Shown piece after piece: positions 53,935-61,428 of a stretch of DNA of 64,000 nt. Origin of the DNA: Bacteroidales bacterium (GTDB lineage Bacteria > Bacteroidota > Bacteroidia > Bacteroidales > UBA932); the NCBI GenBank assembly GCA_012798805.1, contig JAAZMM010000004.1, positions 1 through 64,000 of the forward strand, written 5' to 3'. Under the pieces are notes generated by a model. That model made no database searches. It saw only the letters and a list, made by a program, of their open reading frames with translations, and was not told the origin of the DNA. The position numbers and the translations under genes are program-made. The stretch's first letter is position 1, and each line of letters opens with the position of its first letter.

Positions 53935-54948
53935 ATGAAAATACTAATAACAGGTGGTGCAGGATTTATAGGAAGTAATCTTTGCGAATATTTTGTACAC
54001 AAAGGTTACACGGTTGTTTGTTTAGATAATCTTTCTACGGGCTTTAAGCACAATATAGAACAATTGCTAAGTAAGCCCAACTTCACTTTTGTGGATGGAG
54101 ATATTCGCGACATAGAAGTTTGCAAACAGGTAGTAAAAGGCTGTGATGCCGTACTTCATCAAGCAGCACTGGGCTCAGTGCCGCGAAGTATCAATAATCC
54201 GATAGCTACAAATGCTACTAATATAGATGGTTTCCTAAATATGCTTGTAGCTACAAGAGATGCCGGTATAAAGAGATTTGTGTATGCTGCCAGTTCTTCA
54301 ACTTACGGTGATAGCAAAGAGTTACCTAAAATAGAACACAATATAGGGCGGCCTCTTTCACCATATGCTATAACAAAATATGTGAACGAACTCTATGCCA
54401 ATGTATTCTCTGACCTATATGGTTTGGAAACGATAGGACTGCGTTATTTTAATGTTTTTGGTCGCAGACAAGATCCAAATGGAGCTTATGCAGCGGTTAT
54501 TCCATTATGGGTAAAAGCCTTTATCAACCATGACTCTCCTATGATAAATGGTGATGGCACCTATTCGCGGGACTTTACATATATCGATAATGTGATACAA
54601 GCCAATGAACTGGCTATGACTACACCCAAAGAGATTATTGTAAAACAATCCGGGTTATATAATATGAATTTACCCCTAAATGCTTCGTTAGACCTGGTTT
54701 TTAATATAGCTTATGGGGGCAACACTACCTTATTACAACTTTTTGATTGCCTTAGGACAAACTTGTCAAAGTTTGACCCCGAAATAGCCTCTATACAGCC
54801 TGTTTTTAGAGAGGTTAGGAAAGGAGATATACCACATTCACAAGCATCTATTGAGAAAGCAAAGAGAATTTTGGGATATAATCCGCACTACAGTGCTTTA
54901 GAAGGGTTTGAACAGGCCTGTGAATGGTATTGGAATAATTTGAAATAA
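53935..54948 (+). CDS. wbpP: UDP-GlcNAc/UDP-GlcNAcA 4-epimerase (WbpP/TviC-like)
   Basis: 337-residue extended SDR. ILITGGAGFIGSNLCEYF, then HQAALGSVPRSINNPI and NATNIDGFLNML, which are characteristic of WbpP rather than GalE. The catalytic motif is SSSTYGDS with YAITKYVNE (YxxxK), and GLRYFNVFGRRQDPNGAYA follows. It would make UDP-GalNAc or UDP-GalNAcA from the gluco forms, the latter if it acts after WbpA. It probably supplies a galacto-configured sugar for the repeat unit. Confidence 0.92.
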   Translation: MKILITGGAGFIGSNLCEYFVHKGYTVVCLDNLSTGFKHNIEQLLSKPNFTFVDGDIRDIEVCKQVVKGCDAVLHQAALGSVPRSINNPIATNATNIDGFLNMLVATRDAGIKRFVYAASSSTYGDSKELPKIEHNIGRPLSPYAITKYVNELYANVFSDLYGLETIGLRYFNVFGRRQDPNGAYAAVIPLWVKAFINHDSPMINGDGTYSRDFTYIDNVIQANELAMTTPKEIIVKQSGLYNMNLPLNASLDLVFNIAYGGNTTLLQLFDCLRTNLSKFDPEIASIQPVFREVRKGDIPHSQASIEKAKRILGYNPHYSALEGFEQACEWYWNNLK

Positions 54949-54953
54949 TAAAG

Positions 54954-55916
54954 ATGAAAATACTATTTGTTTGTAGTGGAAATTCAGACCAAGGAATCGG
55001 TCCTATCATTATTAATCAGGCCTCAGCATTGACTGCAAATAATTCTGGTTTATCAATAGATTTTTTTTCTATTCAAGGCAAAGGAATAAAAGGATATATG
55101 AAAAATATTATTCCTTTAAGAAAAAGGTTTAAAGAGGGGAAATATGATATCGTACATGCTCATTACTCTTTATCAGCTATTGTTGCAAGTTTTGCTGGAG
55201 CTAAACCTCTGGTTGCCTCGTTAATGGGTGACGATGTTAATGCAAATCCCAATTCCAAATTAATACTGAAGATATTCAAGCGTTTTTTTTCTTGGAAGGC
55301 TATTATTGTTAAGTCTGAGAATATGAAGCAGTCATTAAATTATCCTAAGGCACTTGTAATACCTAATGGAGTTAACTTGAACCGATTTATCCCTATGCAA
55401 AGAGAGATATGTCAAGAAAAATTGAAATGGAATCATGAAAAGAAGCATATATTGTTCACATCTAATCCTCAAAGACAAGAAAAAAATTATTTATTAACTC
55501 AACAAGCGATAGAATTATTACAAGATAAAGATGTCAAGCTTCATTGCTTGATGGATGTCCCTAATGAGGAAACACCTATATGGTACAATGCGGCCGATGT
55601 GGTAATTCTCACAAGTTTGCGTGAGGGTAGTCCTAATGCAATAAAAGAAGCTATGGCTTGCAACAGGCCTATTGTCTCCACAAATGTGGGAGATGTCTCG
55701 TGGTTATTTGGGAATACACCAGGATGCTATTTAACTGATTTTGATGTAAATAATTGTGCAAAAAAAATAGAAAAGGCCATACGTTTTTCCTCAGAAATCG
55801 GGGAAACTAACGGTAGAGAGCGGATTTTAGAATTAGGATTGGGCAATAATCAAGTCGCAGAGCGAATAGTGTCTATATATACGAGTATTTTAAAAAGCGA
55901 ATATATTACATCATAA
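54954..55916 (+). CDS. Glycosyltransferase, GT4-like, short
   Basis: 320 residues, short for a GT4 enzyme but with both GT-B halves. The N-terminal half has LFVCSGNSDQGIGPII and IVHAHYSLSAIVA; the C-terminal half has IPNGVNLNRF, then VVILTSLREGSPNAIKEAMACNRPIVSTNVGD, the usual EX7E-like donor region. It lies 5 bases after wbpP and is the last plus-strand gene before the minus-strand asparagine-synthetase-like gene. The 101-base convergent gap after it shows no terminator. Confidence 0.86.
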   Translation: MKILFVCSGNSDQGIGPIIINQASALTANNSGLSIDFFSIQGKGIKGYMKNIIPLRKRFKEGKYDIVHAHYSLSAIVASFAGAKPLVASLMGDDVNANPNSKLILKIFKRFFSWKAIIVKSENMKQSLNYPKALVIPNGVNLNRFIPMQREICQEKLKWNHEKKHILFTSNPQRQEKNYLLTQQAIELLQDKDVKLHCLMDVPNEETPIWYNAADVVILTSLREGSPNAIKEAMACNRPIVSTNVGDVSWLFGNTPGCYLTDFDVNNCAKKIEKAIRFSSEIGETNGRERILELGLGNNQVAERIVSIYTSILKSEYITS

Positions 55917-56017
55917 AAAACGAAGGTAGTATCTTATAAACTATGTAAGTAGAAGAATGTAGGGTTGAAGAGGTAACATGAACTTCGAAACCACACATTT
56001 GTAAACTGCATTATCAA

Positions 56018-57856
56018 CTATTCTTTATCTATAAACTCTCTAAACCACAATTCCAGATGAATCCACTTCCATATATCTTTAGAGATGTTTATTTCTTTTT
56101 TTAAATGCTTTGAATATAAGTTTAGTGCCTTTTGTGGATTAATAATTCTCCTATTACGGAAGGATTCTGAATTCAATATGTCACTTATGAGGGTTTGGAA
56201 TTCTGGAGTTCTAAACCATTGGTCTTGGGGTGTTTCAAATCCTATTTTGTCTCTTCGTTTTCGAATTTGTTCGGGCAAAAGTCCTTTCATTGCTTGTCTA
56301 AGTATATACTTAGTTTCGCCATTTCTAATTTTATATTCTGAAGGTGTTGATAAAGTATATTCCACGAGACGGTAATCTAAAAATGGTGTTCGAGACTCCA
56401 AAGAGAAAGCCATTGAGTTTCGATCGCTCCATTTTAATAAGTGTTCTAATTTGTATTCAAAATGATTAATTAAAGACTCATTTAAATTTCTAGAGCCATA
56501 TAATTCACTAATAATTGTTGTTTTTCTTGATGAAGTTACTCTTTTAACAAAATCATTATATAAGTAAGACTTTCCAAAAACACTGACTTCGTTTTTAAGA
56601 AAAGAAGGCAACAAAAAATATAGTAAGAATTTTAATCCATTTAAAGATTTATGTTTTTTCCAGTATTGTGATATTTCTTTAAAAAGTCGTCTGAATTTAG
56701 TTTGCCTTAAAAGTTCTTTGAAGTAAAAACCAAAAAAGTAATGATATCCGGCCAAAACCTCATCGGCACCTTGTCCATCAATGGTAACCCCAACATATTT
56801 TTTTGCTAAACTCATAATACAGTATTGAGCAAAAGGACTTGTAGATGGGATAGGTTCGGCATGAATTCGTATAAAGTGTTCCAAATTCGATAAAAGCAAT
56901 GTGGCATTCGGAGTTATAAAGTACATATTTTTCAACTCCCCTTTATATAAGTTTATAAAATCTGACTCATCGCCATATTCCCCTTTGTTATAAACCGCCG
57001 AAAAAGTAGGTATTTCGTTATTGTTTAATTCTTTAGAAATTATAGATGCTATGGTTGAAGAATCCAATCCACCACTTAAGCAGACACCAACAGGCACATC
57101 GCCTCTTAATCTTATTTTAACAGCATCTACTAATAATTGTTTGTATTTTTTTGAGTCGCCATCACAATTCTTAATTTTATCAGCAACATTATACCATCTG
57201 TTAATAACTAATTGATTGTCTTCGATTTCAAAATAGTGCCCATGTTGGAGCTTTTTAATTTCTTCAAAAAACGTATTTTCAGTTTGGTCTGTCCTGTTAT
57301 GGAGCAGATATTCATATATTACTAGTTCGTTTGGTTTAGTGTCCTGATCAAATACTTCTAAAATTGGAGGTATTTCTGATGCGAAAATAAATTGTTCTTT
57401 ATTATGAAAATAATAGAAAGGTTTTACGCCAAATCTGTCTCTTGCACCAAATACAGTATTATTTTTCTTGTTTAAAATAACAAAAGCGAATACACCATTT
57501 AACCTATCTAAACACTCTTTGCCGTATTCTATATACATATTTAAAAGCACTTCAGTGTCTGAATTGGTTTTAAACTCAGTGCCTTTCGTAATTAATTCTT
57601 CTCTTAATTCAACATAATTATAAATAATACCATTATAGACAATCACATAATCCCTTGTTTCATCAACCATAGGCTGCTGATCCAGTTCACTTGACTCTGT
57701 GGTAGCTAATCTCACAAATCCGAGGGCAACAGACTTGTCTGAAAACACTCCATTATCATCCGGGCAACGATGTTTTTGTTTTTGCATCATACGAATCACC
57801 TTGCCTTTCTCTGGTGAAATACCATCGAACTTTATTATTCCACAAATTCCACTCAT
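56018..57856 (-). CDS. Asparagine-synthetase-like amidotransferase with altered glutaminase domain
   Basis: 612 residues. The N-terminal class II amidotransferase domain starts MSGICGI: the nucleophile Cys expected at position 2 (MCGI) is Ser. Other glutaminase residues also differ: HRCPDD for HRGPDD, NGIIYN for NGEIYN, and the HxRL motif is lost. The synthetase domain keeps the PP-loop CLSGGLDSSTIASI and the AMP-site segment DGQGADEVLAGYHYFFG. In O-antigen loci AsnB-like proteins (such as WbpS of P. aeruginosa O6) amidate uronic acids, and WbpA plus WbpP could supply one here. I start at ATG 57854-57856; an upstream TTG adds three codons. It is the only minus-strand gene in the locus, with its own -7 box. 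Confidence 0.85.
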   Translation of the reverse strand: MSGICGIIKFDGISPEKGKVIRMMQKQKHRCPDDNGVFSDKSVALGFVRLATTESSELDQQPMVDETRDYVIVYNGIIYNYVELREELITKGTEFKTNSDTEVLLNMYIEYGKECLDRLNGVFAFVILNKKNNTVFGARDRFGVKPFYYFHNKEQFIFASEIPPILEVFDQDTKPNELVIYEYLLHNRTDQTENTFFEEIKKLQHGHYFEIEDNQLVINRWYNVADKIKNCDGDSKKYKQLLVDAVKIRLRGDVPVGVCLSGGLDSSTIASIISKELNNNEIPTFSAVYNKGEYGDESDFINLYKGELKNMYFITPNATLLLSNLEHFIRIHAEPIPSTSPFAQYCIMSLAKKYVGVTIDGQGADEVLAGYHYFFGFYFKELLRQTKFRRLFKEISQYWKKHKSLNGLKFLLYFLLPSFLKNEVSVFGKSYLYNDFVKRVTSSRKTTIISELYGSRNLNESLINHFEYKLEHLLKWSDRNSMAFSLESRTPFLDYRLVEYTLSTPSEYKIRNGETKYILRQAMKGLLPEQIRKRRDKIGFETPQDQWFRTPEFQTLISDILNSESFRNRRIINPQKALNLYSKHLKKEINISKDIWKWIHLELWFREFIDKE

Positions 57857-58154
57857 TGCGTTCAAATTAAATCAACTTCCAGTTATTGTTTATTTAGGTA
57901 GAGCAAATCTACGATTTTTATTTATATAGAAGAATAATTCTTTTGTGCTATTTCATTAAAAAACAAATAAAAATAGTAAACTTGTAATTCAAATTAGTAT
58001 TCAATTAAAAAGCCAATAAAACAATATAGAAACTTATGTAAAATAAGATCATATAATTAAAGGAAACAATATAGGCATTTATAATAATTGTTGAGCATTG
58101 ATTGAATTATTAAATTCATTATAAAACACTTAGGTATCAATAGTAACTAATGAA
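57857..58154. other. AT-rich divergent intergenic region
   Basis: 298 bases of very AT-rich sequence between the minus-strand asparagine-synthetase-like gene and the plus-strand DUF354 gene. It holds a minus-strand -7 box at 57904-57911. No exact plus-strand TAnnTTTG, RNA gene, long repeat or hairpin terminator was seen. A two-codon frame (ATG AAA TGA, 58150-58158) overlaps the DUF354 start. Confidence 0.6.
57904..57911 (-). promoter_or_regulatory. Putative promoter of the asparagine-synthetase-like gene
   Basis: The minus strand reads TAGATTTG, an exact TAnnTTTG, 47 bases from the ATG at 57856. It gives this inverted gene its own transcription start. No -33 TTTG is seen. Confidence 0.45.
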
Positions 58155-59252
58155 ATGAAGCGTGTATTAATTTATATAGGACATCCTGCCCAATATCATT
58201 TTTTAAAGAATTCAATATGTATTTTAGAAGAAAATGGGTGCGATATTAAGGTGTTAATAAAAACTAAAGATATTCTTGAACAATTACTTAATGAAGATGA
58301 AATAGAATACACAAATATTCAACCTACACCACGAGGAAAAGCTCATTTCTCTATTCTTATTGCATCCATAAAACGCACTTTAGCTGTAATTAAAGAAGCC
58401 AAGCGTTTCAAAGCCGATATTTTAGTAGGAACAGATTCTTCTGTTGCTCAAGCAGCTTTTATTTTAAGAAGGCACTCTATTACGGTCCTTGAAGATGATT
58501 ATGATATTATTCGTAATCTTGCCAGACTAACATATCCTTTTACTTCGTGTATACTTGTTCCTGTAGAGTGTAAAACAGGACCATATACTAGGAAGAGAAT
58601 CTCATACAATGGATATATGAAGCTTGCCTATCTGCATCCAAACTATTTTACACCAGACGGGTCCGTAATTAGAAAATACGGGCTTCATAAAAAATATATA
58701 TTGATACGTTTAGCGCAATTGTCAGCTCATCACGATGTTAATATCAAGGGTTTAACTTATAAATCAGTGGAAGATATTATAACTCTGGCGGAAAATTTTG
58801 ATTATAGGGTATACATCACATCTGAGGCAGTGATAGCGGATGGGTTAAGTTCATATGAACTAAAGATACGATATAATGATATTCATCATGTTTTATCCCA
58901 TGCTAGCATTTTAATTTCAGATAGTCAGAGTATGTCTATGGAAGCGGCCATGTTGGGAGTCCCGTCTTTACGCTTTAGTGATTTTGCAGGTCGAATAAGT
59001 GTGTTGGAAGAACTTGAGCATAGTTATGGTTTAACATTTGGTATTTCTACAAATAATCCGACTAAACTCATAAATAAACTGGAAGAGTTATTATCCATAT
59101 CTAATTTAAAAGATGACTTTATATTTCGTCGTCAGAAAATGCTGGCAGATAAAATAGATGTAACTGCTTTTCTGACTTGGTTTATTGATAACTATCCAGA
59201 AAGCAAAAAGATAATGAAAAAGAATCCTGCTTATCAATCTAGATTCATGTAA
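58155..59252 (+). CDS. DUF354-like GT-B fold protein
   Basis: 365 residues. The N-terminal motif VLIYIGHPAQYHFLKNSI and the C-terminal SDSQSMSMEAAMLGVPSLRF match the DUF354 family (predicted GT-B fold, related in shape to UDP-GlcNAc 2-epimerases and glycosyltransferases). The two-codon frame at 58150-58158 overlaps its start. It may be a glycosyltransferase for the repeat unit; biochemistry for the family is not known to me. The 58 bases after it, before a small frame and wbpI, show no terminator. Confidence 0.75.
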   Translation: MKRVLIYIGHPAQYHFLKNSICILEENGCDIKVLIKTKDILEQLLNEDEIEYTNIQPTPRGKAHFSILIASIKRTLAVIKEAKRFKADILVGTDSSVAQAAFILRRHSITVLEDDYDIIRNLARLTYPFTSCILVPVECKTGPYTRKRISYNGYMKLAYLHPNYFTPDGSVIRKYGLHKKYILIRLAQLSAHHDVNIKGLTYKSVEDIITLAENFDYRVYITSEAVIADGLSSYELKIRYNDIHHVLSHASILISDSQSMSMEAAMLGVPSLRFSDFAGRISVLEELEHSYGLTFGISTNNPTKLINKLEELLSISNLKDDFIFRRQKMLADKIDVTAFLTWFIDNYPESKKIMKKNPAYQSRFM

Positions 59253-59310
59253 TGATGTGATATTATTGCTAACCATACATCTACTATAATTGAATTAATT
59301 TTGGATTATC

Positions 59311-59382
59311 ATGGATAAAAGAGTTACTTTTGCTGAACTTTTAAAACATTATAAAAATAATTCTTCCCGGAAGAAAAAATGA
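59311..59382 (+). CDS. Possible 23-codon leader ORF coupled to wbpI
   Basis: ATG at 59311 opens 23 codons (MDKRVTFAELLKHYKNN, then SSRKKK) ending in TGA that overlaps the wbpI ATG as ATGA, the same 4-base overlap used between real genes elsewhere in the window. The peptide is short and basic with an amphipathic look. It could be a translated small protein, a coupling leader that sets wbpI translation, or the remnant tail of a lost gene. I know of no homologue. Confidence 0.35.
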   Translation: MDKRVTFAELLKHYKNNSSRKKK

Positions 59383-60521
59383 TAAAGATACTTACAGTTG
59401 TAGGTGCTCGACCTCAGATTATAAAAGCGGCGGCTCTTTCAAGAGCAATAAGAGATGATTTTTCCGATAGGATTGAGGAAAAAATACTGCATACAGGCCA
59501 ACATTATGATGCCGCTATGTCGAAGGTCTTTTTTGACGAGTTAAAAATTCCGATGCCGGACCATAATTTAGGTGTCGGCTCCGGTAAGCATGGAGAACAG
59601 ACAGCAAAAATGATTTCCGGGATAGAAGATCTAATATTATCGGAGCATTTTGACGGAGTTGTGCTCTATGGCGATACCAATTCCACACTTGCAGGGGCGG
59701 TGGCAGCTGTTAAGCAACATATTCCAATTTTTCATATCGAAGCGGGGTTAAGGTCATTTAACATGGCTATGCCCGAGGAGGTTAATCGAATAGCTTGTGA
59801 CCAGATGTCTTCAATTCTTTTTGCTCCAACGCAAACAGCTATTGAAAACTTGCGTAAAGAGGGTTTTATGGATATTGATGTTCGTTTTAAAAACGGTAAA
59901 CATCGTCAGATATTCAATAGCGGGGATGTTATGTATGATAACAGTCTCTATTTTGCTGAGTTTTCTGGGCGGACAAAAATCTTGGAATCCAATTCGCTTC
60001 AAGCAAACAACTATATCTTAGCCACAATACATAGAGATAACAACACAGACAACCCTTATCGTTTAGAATCAATATTCAGGGCATTGTTACATATCAGTGA
60101 CGAGTATAAGATTGATATCATCCTCCCTTTACATCCCCGTACATCTAAACTTATGCCTAAAAATCTCAGTCCGGAATTATACGATAAAATAAAACACTCA
60201 TCATATATAAAATTAGTTGAGCCTGTTTCGTTTTTAGAAATGATAGAGCTGGAAAAAAACGCCAAACTTGTGATGACAGATAGTGGTGGGGTGCAGAAAG
60301 AGGCATTTTTCTTCGAGAAACCTTGTGTAATATTGAGACCTGAAACGGAATGGGTGGAAATACTAGAACATGCTGCCGGATTAATTGTGGATGCTGATTT
60401 TGATAGAATAGTAGATGGATATAGAGATCTCTCTACAAAACAGGTAACCTTCCCGCCGCTGTTTGGTGATGGAAAAGCTGCGTATTTTATTCTAGAAAAG
60501 ATAATTGATTATTTGGAATAA
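59379..60521 (+). CDS. wbpI: UDP-GlcNAc3NAcA 2-epimerase (WbpI/WlbD-like)
   Basis: 380 residues of the UDP-GlcNAc 2-epimerase family. ILTVVGARPQIIKAAALSRAI opens the protein; VVLYGDTNSTLAG, IFHIEAGLRSF, MPEEVNRIACD, TIHRDNNTDN and TDSGGVQKEAFFF follow. The GARPQIIKAA and IHRDNNTD variants fit the WbpI subgroup rather than WecB. It would make UDP-ManNAc3NAcA from the WbpD product. It stands about 18 kb from wbpA-B-D-E, at the far end of the locus. A 23-codon frame overlaps its start by 4 bases. Confidence 0.9.
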   Translation: MIKILTVVGARPQIIKAAALSRAIRDDFSDRIEEKILHTGQHYDAAMSKVFFDELKIPMPDHNLGVGSGKHGEQTAKMISGIEDLILSEHFDGVVLYGDTNSTLAGAVAAVKQHIPIFHIEAGLRSFNMAMPEEVNRIACDQMSSILFAPTQTAIENLRKEGFMDIDVRFKNGKHRQIFNSGDVMYDNSLYFAEFSGRTKILESNSLQANNYILATIHRDNNTDNPYRLESIFRALLHISDEYKIDIILPLHPRTSKLMPKNLSPELYDKIKHSSYIKLVEPVSFLEMIELEKNAKLVMTDSGGVQKEAFFFEKPCVILRPETEWVEILEHAAGLIVDADFDRIVDGYRDLSTKQVTFPPLFGDGKAAYFILEKIIDYLE

Positions 60522-60544
60522 ATCATTATAAGTAAGTATATTTG
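60512..60544 (+). promoter_or_regulatory. Promoter for wza-wzc
   Basis: TTTG at 60512-60515 and TATATTTG (exact TAnnTTTG) at 60537-60544, 21 bases apart. This is the most complete Bacteroidetes-type promoter in the window. The -33 element lies within the last codons of wbpI. The transcribed leader would be about 60 bases and contain a 17-base tandem duplication. Confidence 0.65.
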
Positions 60545-60546
60545 CA

Positions 60547-60580
60547 CCTTGTAGTAACATTACCCTTGTAGTAACATTAC
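60547..60580. repeat. 17-base tandem duplication in the wza leader
   Basis: CCTTGTAGTAACATTAC occurs twice without a mismatch (60547-60563 and 60564-60580), just downstream of the -7 box and about 33 bases before the wza ATG. Perfect identity suggests a recent duplication or a copy-number switch in the leader. Confidence 0.9.
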
Positions 60581-60613
60581 CAATGTTTTGAAATCATATA
60601 AAAATAAACAATA

Positions 60614-61423
60614 ATGAATAAAACAATCAGACATCTCGGATATATAGCTTTGCTGCTGCTTTTGTTAAGCGGTTGTGCATCACAAAAAAATATTACCTAT
60701 ATGCAAGATGTAAAGAGAGATTACCGTCAACAAATAGCACAAGATTATGATGTTCGCATAAATAGTGATGATCTAATCTCCATTATGGTAAACAGTAAAG
60801 ATCCGGAGCTTGTGCAGATGTTTAACCTGCCGATGGTAAGCTATCAGTATACCGCTACCGGATATGTTGGAGGACAACAACGTATGTTGGGCTATTTGGT
60901 GGATAAAAATGGAAACATCAACTTTCCTCAGTTAGGTGCGGTTAATGTACGAGGTTTGACTCGTTTCGAGCTTTCGGAGCTGATTAGCAGAGAGCTAAAA
61001 GAAAAGGGATTGGTCAATGATGCCGTGGTAACGGTACAGTTTCTTAATTTTAAAGTATCGGTAATGGGTGAAGTGGTTCGTCCCGGTACATTCGATGTGG
61101 ATAGCGACCGTATTACTATATTGGATGCACTAAGCCTTGCAGGCGACCTGACCATCTATGGGCGAAGAGATAACGTGAAAGTAATCAGAGAGGAGAATGG
61201 GGAACGTACTGTGGCTTTAGTGGATCTGCGTAGCAAAAATCTGATGAATTCGCCCTACTACTATCTTAAACAGAACGATATTGTCTATGTGGAGCCTAAT
61301 AAGGCGCGTGCCGGGCAACGCGAAATAAACCAAAATCGTTCAGTTGGTACATTTGCCTCAATCATTTCAGTATTGACTTCGCTTGCATCATTATTGGTTG
61401 TAATTTTCAATAGAAATATATAA
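60614..61423 (+). CDS. Polysaccharide export lipoprotein (Wza/BexD-like)
   Basis: 269 residues. The signal peptide ends in the lipobox LLLSGC. The polysaccharide-export domain (about 45-135: INSDDLISIMVNSKDPEL ... GYLVDKNGNINFPQLGAV) is followed by a SLBB domain (VSVMGEVVRPGTFDVDSDRITILDALSLAG). A C-terminal transmembrane helix (about 247-267) closes the protein; this is common in Bacteroidetes Wza proteins. It should form the outer-membrane export channel. It is followed by wzc after 5 bases. Confidence 0.93.
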   Translation: MNKTIRHLGYIALLLLLLSGCASQKNITYMQDVKRDYRQQIAQDYDVRINSDDLISIMVNSKDPELVQMFNLPMVSYQYTATGYVGGQQRMLGYLVDKNGNINFPQLGAVNVRGLTRFELSELISRELKEKGLVNDAVVTVQFLNFKVSVMGEVVRPGTFDVDSDRITILDALSLAGDLTIYGRRDNVKVIREENGERTVALVDLRSKNLMNSPYYYLKQNDIVYVEPNKARAGQREINQNRSVGTFASIISVLTSLASLLVVIFNRNI

Positions 61424-61428
61424 AAGCT

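Noticed and set aside
55917-58154. Mobile element carrying the inverted asparagine-synthetase-like gene
   Set aside because: No transposase, inverted terminal repeats or target duplications are visible around it.
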